This document shows positions 24,434-30,992 of a stretch of DNA of 64,000 bases, in pieces. This stretch comes from Siderastrea radians (lineage: Eukaryota; Cnidaria; Anthozoa; Scleractinia; Rhizangiidae). The notes beneath the pieces are model-generated. The model worked only from the letters and a program-made list of their open reading frames with translations, was not told where the DNA came from and made no database searches. The stretch lies in contig OZ024896.1 in NCBI GenBank assembly GCA_964017195.1, forward strand, positions 27,565,430-27,629,429. Direction: 5' to 3'. Position numbers and translations under genes: made by a program. The number at the start of each line of letters is the position of its first letter. The first letter of the stretch is position 1.

Positions 24434-26325
24434 AGCCATTCGTCAGAACGAATCCATCCAATCGTTGTGAAACAGGCAAATACTCGAAACGTCAGCTTTT
24501 GAATCTCTTCACAGGAGCCAGTTTACCTTCCAACAACTCAGTTGACATCACATTGAAGTGTATCATACCCCACCGACGCAGCAACACAGTTTCTGTAGCA
24601 ACTACCGTGTGGTACTAACTTTTTGCAGGTTCTAATTCTTGCGCTTTTAGCAGGTTTTTAGCGGGTTTTTTCGCGATCCGCAAAAATAAGTTCCCACAAA
24701 ATAAAATTTCCGCAAATTTTTTTGCTGCAAATATTTACTCCACGTAGAAATTATATACAAAAATACTGGTTTGAAGGAGAAAATGCCACAGATAACTCGG
24801 TGGATAATACATCAAGTGGTACCCTAATTATTGTCGATCCATTGTAGTGTAATAGAGTTAATCTGTCTGACATTCCCATGTTGTTTTATCTGTATTTCGA
24901 TTGCATGTACTCAAATCAAAAATAAAATATTATCAGTTTCATTTGAACGCGACTTTCAGAAAATCGCAAAAATCGCAAAAATTAATTAGTCTCTTCTAAT
25001 CGCAAAAGTTAGTTCCCGCAAAACACAAAAATCGCCAATCCGCAAAATTTAACTCGCGCAAAAATTTAGTGCCACACGGTAATTCCGTTACCATTTAGGG
25101 ACTGTTCACATGATACCAAAATGAGTTTCATTCCGGTATGAGTTTCGTTCCAGAATGAAGTTCGTACTGCATTCAAATGACAAAATCTACCGACTCAGCC
25201 GTCTTGAAAGACCTTGAAAACGACCATTTTGTCCGCCATCTTGAAAACGATACGCATGCACCACTCGCCCCAGACTACACGGTTTGCGGCTTCAACTCGG
25301 AACGGAGTTCGTTTTCAGTTTACATGATACCAGAATGAAATGTCATACCAGAACGAGAATTTCATTCGGATTGAAAGCCGGAATGACTTATGTGGGAACG
25401 AAATTTCGTCTCGGTATCATGTAAACAGGTACAGAGAAATATTTGGGGATGGAATGAACTCGTTCTGGAATGAAAGTCATTCCGGTATCATGTGAACGGC
25501 CCCTTAGTGTGACCATGACTTTGCCTGCAAAAGCAGTGCAAACATTTGGTGGAGTGTTGACTTGCCATTTTTCCCTAGGGGACGGCACTGGTGGAGAGTC
25601 CATCTGGGGTGGAGAGTTTGAAGATGAGTTTCATCGCAATTTAAGACACGATCGACCGTACACAGTCAGCATGGCTAATGCTGGTCCAAACACCAATGGC
25701 TCACAGTTCTTTATCACTGTTGTGCCAACGGTAAGCTAAAAAATAGGGTCAGTAAGGGTTCGTACGGGTCCTTAAAAATTAAAAATTTCAATTAAAAAAA
25801 TTTCAATCTTTTTTGCCTTTCCCTACAATTCTTCATACCCCCTCCTTTTCTTTGATAAACATACTTAAAATCATCTTTTAAAAAACACTGTTAATAGGCC
25901 GTTGTACCACAATCATATAGTCGCCCACTTTTGTGTCGTGTCAAACTTCGAAGTCTAGAACAAATGCTTCAGCGTAAGGAGAATTTAGCTTTATTGCGCC
26001 AAGGGGCGCGGGCTCTATTTTTGTTTTGTTTGGAAATTCCATTTCACTTTCAAACTTAAGGTAGATAATCAGTAAAGGCAACTGAAAGCGATTCACTTAA
26101 AAGAGTTATGAAAAGTGCTTGAAATAGTGGAGAACTTATATCAGTTTGCGAATGTCTTGTTTTTTGTTTTTACTCCAGCCATGGTTGGACAACAAGCACA
26201 CGGTATTTGGCCGCGTTGTTAAAGGAATGGACGTGGTACAAAACATTAGCAACGTGAAAACGAATCCCAAAGACGATAAACCGTACGAGGATATCAAGAT
26301 TATAAGCATCACAGTCAAAGGCTAA
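1627..26325 (+). CDS. PPWD1: PPWD1: WD40-repeat peptidyl-prolyl isomerase (19 coding exons, 620 aa)
   Basis: Coding exons set at GT/AG junctions with continuous phase: 1627-1747, 7160-7262, 8449-8549, 11174-11269, 12301-12388, 13740-13842, 14706-14849, 15789-15863, 16234-16314, 16815-16908, 17662-17715, 17918-17961, 18349-18423, 20789-20907, 21596-21662, 21957-22042, 22524-22636, 25579-25730, 26179-26325 (TAA). They sum to 1,863 nt. The N-terminus is acidic and then Lys-rich ([19 protein letters not shown]). Residues about 60-380 form WD40 repeats ([33 protein letters not shown]). Residues about 465-620 are a cyclophilin domain with [24 protein letters not shown] and [10 protein letters not shown], so the catalytic Arg, Phe, Gln and Trp positions are present. 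Human PPWD1 is 646 aa and collinear. The family is nuclear and linked to the spliceosome, where the isomerase acts on proline bonds of partner proteins. Exon 11 has a weak acceptor (CATGAAG). The gene looks intact, but its introns are crowded with transposons. Confidence 0.95.
1841..2095. mobile_element. 255-bp MITE, TIR AATGGGCCATTCC, in PPWD1 intron 1
   Basis: A terminal inverted repeat of 25 perfect bases begins AATGGGCCATTCCATTTAAT and includes TGTCCG. It continues into a C-run on the left (1868-1879) and a G-run on the right, giving about 36 bp with one mismatch. The interior is C-rich and inverted (CCCCTT...GAGGG). I see no clear target duplication. It shares GGGCCATTCCA and the AATGTCCGTA motif with the 8664-10468 element, so the two are probably related. 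Confidence 0.75.
2409..3546 (-). mobile_element. hAT-family element with 8-bp target duplication, in PPWD1 intron 1
   Basis: The element begins CAGGGCTCAAAGTT and ends AACTTTGAGCCCTG, flanked on both sides by ATAATAAT (2401-2408 and 3547-3554). CAGGG termini plus an 8-bp duplication are the hAT signature. Inside, 2890-3075 (minus) reads as the C-terminus of a hAT transposase. At 1,138 bp it is too short to be autonomous. The flank is a short ATA repeat, so a shorter duplication cannot be excluded. Near the left end a degenerate unit with GGCGCACAGC recurs (2470-2535) and has inverted counterparts near 3445-3500. Confidence 0.8.
2890..3075 (-). pseudogene. hAT transposase C-terminal remnant
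   Basis: The minus-strand frame, about 61 codons ending in a TGA stop at 2890, includes [18 protein letters not shown], then [12 protein letters not shown], and ends ESPDFD. hAT-type transposases end their dimerisation region with an Asp-Pro-x-Pro-Ala-x-x-x-Trp pattern like this one. Upstream (3076-3140) similar sequence continues in another frame ([15 protein letters not shown]), so the gene is truncated and frameshifted. It sits inside an element with hAT-type ends, which supports the call. It is not functional. Confidence 0.6.
4331..4547. mobile_element. 217-bp element: perfect 35-bp TIR, 9-bp target duplication, minisatellite core
   Basis: The terminal inverted repeats are perfect over 35 bp (4331-4365 and 4513-4547), beginning CGGTGTGCGACAAATGCAG. 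The flanks are CACAATCAT at 4322-4330 and 4548-4556, a 9-bp direct duplication. Nine bases is typical of Mutator-like elements. No transposase is present. The core is a 21-bp minisatellite. The perfect repeats suggest a young insertion. Confidence 0.85.
4371..4464 (+). repeat. 21-bp minisatellite, about 4.4 copies
   Basis: The unit GTTAGCCTGAATAGCGTTCTG repeats with a period of 21 bp and a few substitutions per copy (for example GCGCTTTG, ACGTTCCG and TCGTTCTG at the unit end). It forms almost the whole interior of the 4331-4547 element. Confidence 0.85.
4948..5160. repeat. TTAACCCTTTAAGCCC-type repeat, copy a
   Basis: It is bounded by TTAACCCTTTAAGCCCTATA on the left and CAGGGCTGAAAGGGTTAAA on the right, in inverted orientation. 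The interior includes GTGATCACC and AAAGGAGAATATGCATTT, matching the reverse of features in copies b-e. It is the most diverged of the five copies in PPWD1 introns. Confidence 0.6.
5308..6216. mobile_element. Composite interspersed repeat with tRNA-type B box and GGAC minisatellite
   Basis: The left edge carries AGCCTAAAAGCGGAGCCCCC and the right edge GAGCTCCGCTAGCGCGCTGGC, which share GGCTCCGCT in inverted orientation. At 5501-5562 a tRNA-like part (GGTAAGAGCGACGG ... GGAGGTC, then GCGGGTTCAAATCCCGCC) has a clear B box but no pairing acceptor stem, so it is not a functional tRNA. Its reverse frame gives the familiar spurious peptide [20 protein letters not shown] minisatellite lies at 6063-6127. 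A SINE-derived composite is the likely origin. Confidence 0.5.
6063..6127 (+). repeat. GGAC/GTAC minisatellite
   Basis: Runs of ACGG are interspersed with ACGTACGGATGT, about 65 bp, inside the composite repeat. Two 27-bp higher-order units can be seen (ACGGACGGACGTACGGATGT starts both). Confidence 0.85.
6329..6516. mobile_element. Short MITE, TIR CAGAAAATATCCA
   Basis: The left end GTTGTTACAGAAAATATCCA and the right end GGATATTTTCTGGAACTAC are inverted, followed inward by CCCCCCACAGAGGG and CCCTCTGTAGTGGGGG. Overall size about 188 bp. It is similar in layout to the 1841-2095 element (C-run next to the TIR, then GAGGG). Confidence 0.65.
7711..8136. repeat. GGTCGCTTA-type interspersed repeat
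   Basis: Variants of GTGGTCGCTTACAA, GCGGTCGCTTACCAGAGG and GGCTGCTTATGAGAGGTGG recur across this stretch, with a reversed variant at the left (CCTCTCATAGATGACCACC). The same words occur at 54500-54970, so this is a dispersed family. No target duplication was found. Confidence 0.55.
8664..10468. mobile_element. 1.8-kb non-autonomous element, TIR TGGGCCATTCCAC, with repeated TAATGTCCGTAAC motif
   Basis: The ends are TGGGCCATTCCAC and GTGGAATGGCCCA, flanked by TA (8662-8663, 10469-10470); a 4-bp ATAT duplication fits equally well. The interior has no transposase frame. The motif TAATGTCCGTAAC or a one- or two-base variant appears near 9018, 9187, 9199, 9573, 9592, 10255 and 10440, mostly in the same orientation. 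A second fold-back element sits inside at 9761-10238. Confidence 0.75.
9761..10238. mobile_element. 478-bp fold-back element with 174-bp arms, nested
   Basis: The arms 9761-9934 and 10064-10238 are near-perfect inverted copies, starting AATTGAAGGGCCCGGTGG and containing GGAACGCCGT and CTGACCTGAGATC-type words (AGATCTCAGGTCAAGAAAT in the right arm). The loop is about 130 bp. No coding. Flanks show no clear direct duplication. Confidence 0.85.
11349..11590 (-). repeat. LINE-like 3' end with TTTAAG microsatellite tail
   Basis: The sequence starts with a (TTTAAG)n run, then TACTTTATACCAACTGTACA and AGGGGGAAACTGAATTCCCA, and matches 35905-36144 over its length. In reverse this looks like the 3' end of a CR1/L2-type LINE with a microsatellite tail. 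No reverse transcriptase frame is included. Confidence 0.55.
12409..12626. repeat. TTAACCCTTTAAGCCC-type repeat, copy c
   Basis: The bounds are TTAACTCCTTAAGCCTCGGT and CTATTGGGGCTTAAGGGATT, an imperfect terminal inversion of about 20 bp. The interior has AATTCTCCTTACTGGTCTC and TTGGTGATCATTT, shared with copies b, d and e. It is the only uninterrupted near-complete copy of this subtype in the window. Confidence 0.7.
12815..12856 (+). repeat. (TATT)n microsatellite
   Basis: About ten uninterrupted TATT units in PPWD1 intron 5. Confidence 0.95.
13224..13475 (+). repeat. Local direct duplication in intron 5
   Basis: Two copies of about 53 bp, 13224-13276 and 13421-13475, share GAGCTTTTGGGTTATCTTG/AAGCTTTTGGTTATCTTG and TTTGTGGTTAGCCAT. 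They differ at several sites, so the duplication is not recent. Function is not expected. Confidence 0.75.
14516..14705 (+). repeat. Tandem decayed copies of the intron 6/exon 7 junction of PPWD1
   Basis: Immediately before exon 7 (starts 14706) lie three tandem units, each ending in a T-rich tract plus CAG: 14516-14570, 14571-14633 and 14634-14705. Each begins with words of exon 7: GCAGTTGCTGTATCAACTG, then GTGCAGTCTATGATATTGAT with AGCTGATGAAGCAGG, then GTTACTGTATCAGCTGATGA. The first two begin with TAA and TAG. The third is 72 nt, free of stops and in frame with exon 7. Confidence 0.8.
14976..15666. repeat. TTAACCCTTTAAGCCC-type repeat, copy d, split by a TTAA-type MITE
   Basis: The left part (14976-15105, TTAACCCTTTAAGCACCAGT) and right part (15578-15666, ending TTGGGGCTTAAAGGGTTAA) form one copy once 15106-15577 plus one TTAA is removed. 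The insertion is at the TTGGTGATCATTT region of the family. Confidence 0.75.
15106..15577. mobile_element. 472-bp MITE with TTAA target duplication
   Basis: The ends AGGGACAGGTTCACG and CTGTGAACCCTTCCCT are imperfect inverted repeats, flanked by TTAA at 15102-15105 and 15578-15581. TTAA targets are used by piggyBac and Kolobok superfamilies; AGGG ends fit Kolobok somewhat better, which is inference. Subterminal ATGCATGAATC and GATTCATGAGCATGC extend the inversion. No coding. Confidence 0.8.
16544..16626. repeat. TTAACCCTTTAAGCCC-type repeat, copy e (left half)
   Basis: This has CAACCTTTTAAGCCCCAACA, then AATTCTCCTTACTGGTCTCC and TTTGGGAGAATGGC. The remainder of the family is missing, and a GAT microsatellite follows directly. 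Confidence 0.65.
16647..16757 (+). repeat. (GAT)n microsatellite
   Basis: An imperfect GAT/GAC run of about 110 bp in PPWD1 intron 9, ending 57 bp before exon 10. In translation it gives Met/Asp runs, which are not coding here because the reading frame of exon 10 starts after the acceptor at 16814. Confidence 0.9.
16994..17140. mobile_element. 147-bp palindromic MITE, TIR GGCCCCAGTTGTTC
   Basis: The two 46-bp arms start GGCCCCAGTTGTTCAAAAGT and contain GGATAGCGCTATCCACCGG, itself partly self-complementary. One or two mismatches separate the arms; the spacer is about 55 bp. I see no clear target duplication (TCA left, AGT right). Confidence 0.85.
17287..17568 (+). mobile_element. tRNA-derived SINE with (ATT)n tail
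   Basis: The head has an A box (GTGGCCCAGTGGTTAGGGTG) and a B box (CAAGTTCAAGTCCCGCT) with ACTTGAAATCC where a serine-type anticodon arm would be, so a tRNA-Ser-like origin is plausible. The body contains CCCCTGAAAAGCCCCTCACA and GGGAGTGGTCAATTAAGTAA and ends in an ATT microsatellite at 17540-17568. It lies in PPWD1 intron 10. The head lacks a pairing acceptor stem, so it is not a tRNA gene. Confidence 0.75.
18213..18292. repeat. Left-end fragment of the 18955-19232 family
   Basis: It starts CAGGGCTGAAAATAACAGTT and continues GGTCATCAGACAATGACTGG, matching CAGAGCTGTAAATAACTGTC and GGTCATCGGATAATGTCTGA at 18955. The right end is missing. Confidence 0.6.
18690..18912. repeat. Interspersed repeat with reversed tRNA-like end
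   Basis: It contains ACCCATTTTATACACCTGGG, GAGTTTCTTGTCTAAGGAAA and CGAACCACCGACCTTCAGAT, followed by a reversed tRNA-like stretch (AGTCCAACACGCTGACGACG). It is related to 4140-4640. SINE origin is likely; the body is incomplete. Confidence 0.5.
18955..19232. mobile_element. 278-bp MITE, CAGAG...CCCTG ends, 6-bp duplication
   Basis: The ends CAGAGCTGTAAATAA and TTATTTACAGCCCTG are inverted, with internal inverted words GGTCGGACATTATGTCC and GTCCGACCA. CTTATG flanks both sides (18949-18954 and 19233-19238). The ends look like hAT ends, but the duplication is 6 rather than 8 bp. It lies in PPWD1 intron 13. Confidence 0.75.
19749..20187. mobile_element. MITE with G/C-run ends, PPWD1 intron 13
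   Basis: The ends are CCGGGGGGGCTACTC and GGGAGTACCCCCCCGG. Inside, CGGGGAGGCTCCGCC and GGGCGGAACCTCCCCG are also inverted, and GGTACCCCTTTCATAC-type words repeat on the left arm. About 439 bp, no coding, no clear target duplication. Confidence 0.75.
20232..20516. mobile_element. 285-bp MITE, TIR AGAGCGGTTTTCA
   Basis: The left end AGAGCGGTTTTCACTTGAGT and the right end ACTCAATTGAAAACTGCTCT are inverted, followed inward by GTCGAAAGTTAATTGC and GTAATTACTTTGG...CGAC. The middle contains TGATTGGTTAAAAAATCTCG and a reversed TTGATTGG word. No coding. Confidence 0.75.
20979..21035 (+). repeat. tRNA-like SINE head (truncated)
   Basis: GTGATAGCTCAGTTGGTGAG, then AGCGCTGCACTGGCATCGAG, is the 5' half of the same tRNA-like head found reversed at 35464-35540. 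It breaks off after the anticodon arm at GAGGCCCC, so it has no T arm and cannot be a tRNA gene. Confidence 0.65.
22640..25097. other. PPWD1 intron 17, mostly unexplained
   Basis: The 2.9-kb intron 17 holds a T-run at 22816-22832, a palindromic CACCGCGCTACCGGTG at 22727-22742, and a microsatellite at 24323-24433. It also has a stretch with repeated CGCAAAAATCGC words (24660-25080) that resembles a decayed inverted repeat (AGCGGGTTTTTTCGCG and CGCGCAAAAATTTAGTG). I recognise no gene in it. Confidence 0.4.
24323..24433 (+). repeat. Compound microsatellite (TTGA)n(TTGG)n(TTGA)n
   Basis: About 111 bp of 4-bp units switch from GATT to GGTT and back with sharp borders. This symmetric pattern suggests a single-unit mutation that spread by slippage in the middle of the tract. 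Confidence 0.95.
25098..25503. mobile_element. 406-bp Harbinger-like MITE with TTA target duplication
   Basis: The ends GGGACTGTTCACATG and CATGTGAACGGCCCC are inverted and flanked by TTA (25095-25097, 25504-25506). A 3-bp TWA target is the PIF/Harbinger habit. The inside repeats GAATGAAAGTCATTCCGG-type words in both orientations. The element ends 75 bp before exon 18 of PPWD1, close enough to overlap branch-point sequence space. Confidence 0.8.
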
Positions 26326-26700
26326 AACCTGACGAACTACTCGGAGTTAGAATAAGAATGGAAAGCGACTCAGGTGTTTCATGCCGTTACACTACTCTGT
26401 CTGGACCATAGAATGGAAACGCGAAAATGAGGATTATCGACCTCGACCCCTCATGTTTGCAAGTATTCAGGGTTTAAATTGAACCCTCACGCTTGGAAAC
26501 GGTGTCAAAGACAAATATAAATACGTTAACACCAAGTCTGTGTAAAAGATGTATATTAATCTTGTTTTAATTCGTCCTACTATGTGTTAAATAGTTGTCA
26601 CATCTGAAGAACATTGCAACCCAAGAAGACTGAATTGATATCGTAAAGGTTGATGTTAACTGCCTGTCACTTACTATTTTACGTTCTGGAAACTTGTGTA

Positions 26701-26706
26701 AATAAA
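26701..26706 (+). terminator. PPWD1: PPWD1 polyadenylation signal
   Basis: AATAAA lies 376 bp after the stop codon, followed by GTGTGTTGTCTCTC at 26730-26743 as a GU-rich downstream element. No earlier canonical hexamer was seen in the 3' untranslated region. Confidence 0.6.
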
Positions 26707-26879
26707 ACGCATTGCTTTTATTTATGAAGTGTGTTGTCTCTCTGCTAAAACTGAGGCCAAACCAAACTGTTTGTATTGTTGAAATAATGATGAAATAAGT
26801 AACATTTATCAAGGAGTCCGAAGGTTTTCTAAGGAAGATTGTAGCATGTGAATTATTCAGCAAGATGTGTATCTTGCAG

Positions 26880-27206
26880 TCGCGAGTTATGTTTCTCTAG
26901 GTCAGCTGTGTATTACTCAACGGTTGTACATTACTGTGGAAGTTGTATGTCACTCGGTTAGTTGTGTATAACCTCAGTCAGTGTATACTACCTCAGTTGT
27001 ATATGTATTAGTGCAGTCAGTTGTATGCGTGTTAGCTCGGTCAGTTGTATGTATACTACCTCAATTGTGTGTATTACTTCAGTAAGTTGTATGTTTGTTA
27101 CCTCAGTCAGTTGCATGTATACTACCTCAGTTGTATGTGTATTAGTGCAGTCAGTTGTATGTGTGTTAGCTCAGTCAGTTGTGTGTACTTAATTGTATAT
27201 ACCAAA
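26880..27206 (+). repeat. Degenerate TCAGTTGTATGT minisatellite after PPWD1
   Basis: Units such as CTCAGTCAGTTGTATGT, GTGTATTAGTGCAGTCAGT and TACTACCTCAGTTGTATGT recur with a variable period of about 20-40 bp. A related but more diverged array lies at 28160-28345. Confidence 0.75.
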
Positions 27207-27447
27207 CCAGTTAAGAGTGTTTTCCGCGCGCTCTGATTGGCTACTCATACTCGGGATAGCATCTGCTATTCACCTCCCAGCATTTTTCTGGGTTTCGCGC
27301 GCGAGTTTTTTCTCATTTCTCAGTAAAAAAGGAACTATTCGGTGCTGGCTATCCACTGGTTTGCTATATACTAAAACAAATCGCGGCTCAGCAAATATCC
27401 GCCATTATTCACCTCCACTTCGGTGAATAATTGTTAAATATAATTAA

Positions 27448-27597
27448 CAATTGGTTCATGCTTTAGCGTACTCACATCGAGTTATGGATGCACGCGGGAG
27501 GTTTGGAGAGCGCAACTCTAGCTTCTTGAGTGCTCTCCAAACTTCTCAAGTGCATCTATTACTCGATGTACGCACAGCTAAAAGCATGAACCAATTG
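27448..27597. repeat. 150-bp imperfect palindrome
   Basis: The left arm starts CAATTGGTTCATGCTTTAGC and the right arm ends GCTAAAAGCATGAACCAATTG. Inside, GTTTGGAGAGCGC and TGCTCTCCAAAC pair; spacer about 10 bp. Small insertions distinguish the arms. A MITE is likely. A smaller hairpin, TATTCACC...GGTGAATA, lies just upstream at 27403-27430. Confidence 0.8.
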
Positions 27598-28736
27598 TTT
27601 TATAACATAGCCAGTGGAAATGCCGGCGAAAACTGAACTTTTATAACCTTGCTGAAATTTAACAAATTGACGTCAGTTTTTTATGCGTCTACTCTTATTG
27701 ACGATGAATTTCGTCATAACATTGTCAAAGTGTTGTAGATCCACGAGCCGCGGAACATAGGGCGACCAAGAAACCACTGCTTGCAGGGTAACCTTTAGTA
27801 AACATTTGTTGAGAGTGCGACGGTGAAGGAAATCGTATTAAAACACAACGCCAAGGACTGAATTAAGCTTAAGTTTCTTTTTCAACGAGGTTTATTTCTT
27901 GTCCTAAGAAACAAACACTCTGCAACAATTTCGCTGTTGTAATTTCTCCCTCGTTTAACTCTGCTGTAAAGTGATTTTTCGTGGTCATTTACTTGCCGAG
28001 TTGCGCGCGAAGAAGACACTTTTGGCCGCTACAGACAGAACAAAATAGGTTAAGTTTGCTCACGCCGCCAGCGTGCAGTCAACAGGATCATGGAGCACGC
28101 TTACGTAAGGTGAATTTGATAGCGCGGATTTGCTAGCTATGTTATAAATATAACTGATTGGGAGTTGCATATTAGTTGGTCGGTTTTGTGTTAGTCAACT
28201 GTGCATTGCTCTGGCAGCTGTGTTACTGGGTCAGTTGTGCCTATACCCCAGCTGTGTATTCGTTGCATATTTGCTCCTGACCAGCTTTGCTCGGTCAACT
28301 GTGCATTCTTTGGTCATTTGGTCAACTGTGACTCGGTCAGCTTTATACACATGATATTCCAGACTTATTTCAGCCCAGAAGGATTGAAATTTCCGTGGCC
28401 TTTTGTTACAACTTGCTTGAACCCTTCAGGTTCCCCCGAAAAGAACTGTCTGACCTAAAGAAATATGTTACTATATTCTCTTGCGTAGGACCTATATTGT
28501 GACCTCTGTCCCTGTCCCTCACACATCTGCACCTTCATGAGTTTTCCTGACTCGACATAAAGCGGAAGAAATAAGCCAACCGTCATCCCTTGTTACGAAA
28601 CAGTGACCCACGCTAAGCACATGAAATCTCTGACGTCAGTAAAAGGTTTTAAGAGTGCAAACTAATTTTAACTCCTGAAATAAATGAAATTGGTTTTCAC
28701 GTGCTTCATAACTTAAGGTATTAAAAACTTCCATTC
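27598..28736. other. Intergenic stretch with minisatellite traces, no gene recognised
   Basis: A TCAACTGTG/GTCAGCT minisatellite trace occupies 28160-28345. The words TTATAACATAGCCAG (27600) and CTATGTTATAAATATAACTG (28137) are inverted to each other and may mark an old element. No supported coding. Confidence 0.4.
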
Positions 28737-29285
28737 ATTAATACTTCACTCTATTTACAATGTTTACAACTGCTACGAATTTGAACACAACCACAGGCTT
28801 ACCATTCTCTGTGTTGCGGACCTGTGCTAGCTGTATATCAATGGCGGCTTCGGTTGCGAACAAAGGATTTTGCAAATACGATAATTACGGCTTTTTCAAC
28901 GGATGAAAGTCAAATTAAAACGCTTAGAAACATGAACACTATGTTAATGTTTGTTTTTATGGGCTTGGTTTGTCGATTTAAAGCTCCGGGAGGCGGTTTT
29001 ATACTCACAAGGTTTGCAGTTTCCAGAACCTCGAATTACCGACCGCCTTAGAATTTCGCCAAAATTAATACACTAATCCTTGTGCCTTTGACAAAAGAAT
29101 CCCGGTTTCCGAAAAAAACAGTCTTCTTAGTTTGATTTTGCCTCATTTTGACTCATTTGCGTCCACGGACTGATCCTTAAAATCCAACACAAACTTTCGA
29201 ATCTGGTGGAAAATTTGTTTCTGCCTATGATCTGCACAAGTTTCCTGCTCAAAGGCATCTCAAGAATGCAGTTTTACATGCAAAT

Positions 29286-29570
29286 TTGTACTCGCGGGGC
29301 CCAGAGGGCTTGTTTGGCACACGAAGGAATCCAGTTGAAACACGTGCGCGTGCAGCCACGCATCGCAGCGCAACAGTTTTTCAAAGGGTCCCTAAAACCT
29401 CAAAGTATAAGTGTCATGGAGGCATTGCAAATAACACACCCAAACCACGGTCACAACATAGGCCCTCTTCCGTCCCTACCCCCATTAAGCAACCAGTCAA
29501 TCATCGTGACCTTGAACAACCTACTACGACAAACCTTTCGTATAACAACAATAAAACTTTATTTACATAA
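29286..29570 (+). CDS. Hypothetical reading frame, weak evidence (copy 1)
   Basis: A 94-codon frame, basic and rich in Pro, Arg and Thr (RNPVETRARAATHRS, SSVPTPIKQPVN), followed at 29550 by AATAAA. The same frame persists in copy 2 at 59631-59900, but a one-base length change just upstream (AAAATTTG versus AAATTTG) and a two-base change near the end alter the frame between copies. I do not recognise it. It could be the 3' end of an old gene or non-coding. Confidence 0.15.
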   Translation: MYSRGPEGLFGTRRNPVETRARAATHRSATVFQRVPKTSKYKCHGGIANNTPKPRSQHRPSSVPTPIKQPVNHRDLEQPTTTNLSYNNNKTLFT

Positions 29571-29856
29571 AAAATCAATATATTACAAATACAGAGCTGA
29601 ACTGAACTAGAACTGGAAGACGGTGCCCTACATGTCCGTCTTAACACAGTAAACTTAACTTCTTAAGAGTATGTTTAATTAATGTTGGCTTTTCAGTTTC
29701 AAGGTTAAAAGATCTGTTCGGTTTCTTCTTGTACTAGGCCTACGGGTATTTGACAGGGTATGCACACATTAAAAACTATTAAATATTAAAAAGTGGTAAG
29801 TCACACCGATTATACCGACGTACAATAGTAAGAAATCCTGTCCAACCTTAACAACC

Positions 29857-30735
29857 AACTTTGTAACATTTGAATTTGTTAAATGCTAAAGGACAACATT
29901 TTCCTGTGTGTGCAGTTTGTTTCTGTAAATTTTTTAGAAGGGGAACTGTGGCGCAATTTTCCAACTCTAAACGGGGAAAAAGAAATGACATCTTTTCAGT
30001 ACACAGCTTGTGGCTTGTAGAACACCGTGACAGGGAGCCCTCACATAAAATAAGAATCGTTTCTTAAGTAAGGTCTGGAACCGATGCCGCCACTTTGAAT
30101 GGCAGGTCTGGAACCGAAGCCTTCTTAAACTGTTCGTAACTCTTGTAAAATGAGAACATCATATTCTCGGCAGGCAATCGGCAGCTCCGGAGATTCTCCG
30201 AACCCCCAGTTTTGCGTCGTGGTTTCTCTTTTCCAGACCTCACACAATCTGACTGCGTATAAATTATTCAAAATGGCCTCTTGATAAAAACACCGAACAA
30301 CAACAATTTGATCTGAGGGCTTCCTGTCACATGATCAGAGGCATTAATAAATGTACCCATCATGTACATCACAGGCCAACACCTTTCCTCAAACTCGGAT
30401 ACTTGGGTCAAGGCGAAATCTCGGCATTTCTCGATTCTTTTGACATTCTTAGAAACTGCTGAAGGCAGGGCTGTGATTTTTAACCCTAGGGTGCTGTTTA
30501 CCTTCAAGAATCAAGTTGTCAATGAAGAAACCATGCGGATACCGATAAAATAGTAGACCTCGTGAAAACTGCTCCAATCAAATTGGTAGCAGTGTCTTCA
30601 TAACGAATCAAGATTTAGCGGCCACTAAACCAGTTTGACCATTCCTTGTTTACGTAGTTCAAATTAAAGTAACTTCGACTAACGAACATAGAAATTTTGG
30701 AATTCTTTCCCTTCAAGCGGTGTTTTTTTTTTTTT
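29857..30735 (-). pseudogene. Decayed C-terminal fragment of the sulfotransferase gene (copy 1)
   Basis: This matches the last third and 3' untranslated region of the neighbouring gene at 30940-31500. Recognisable peptide pieces are VKRIEKCRDFALTQVSEFEE and CWPVMYMMGTFINAS, against VKRIEKWRFRLDTSQVSEFE and CWPLMYMMGYISVNG. A non-homologous stretch of roughly 240 bp (about 30045-30285) interrupts it, and stops break the N-ward part (AAAATAGTAG at 30546). The PAPS-binding segments are absent, so it cannot be an enzyme. Confidence 0.8.
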
Positions 30736-30992
30736 TTTGTTTTGTTTTGTTTTTTTCAACTCCTTTCGCCAGCTAAGCTCAAAGAAAATAGCAGAAATGC
30801 TACTCTGTAAATTCGAGATTAAATATAGTTTATGTTCTTTTGTGTTAAGGGCTCAGTCTCCCATATCTTATCTAGTTTAAGGCATTGCTTGCAGATGGCC
30901 CTAGTGAGAATATATTACAACCTTGACACCAAGACTGTAACGTTTGAGTCTGTTAAATACACCCAAAGTTCAATATTTTCCTGAGGTTTCGT

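Noticed and set aside
26962..27236. Cys/Tyr/Ser-rich frames after PPWD1
   Set aside because: They translate a TCAGTTGTATGT minisatellite; there is no start or splice support.
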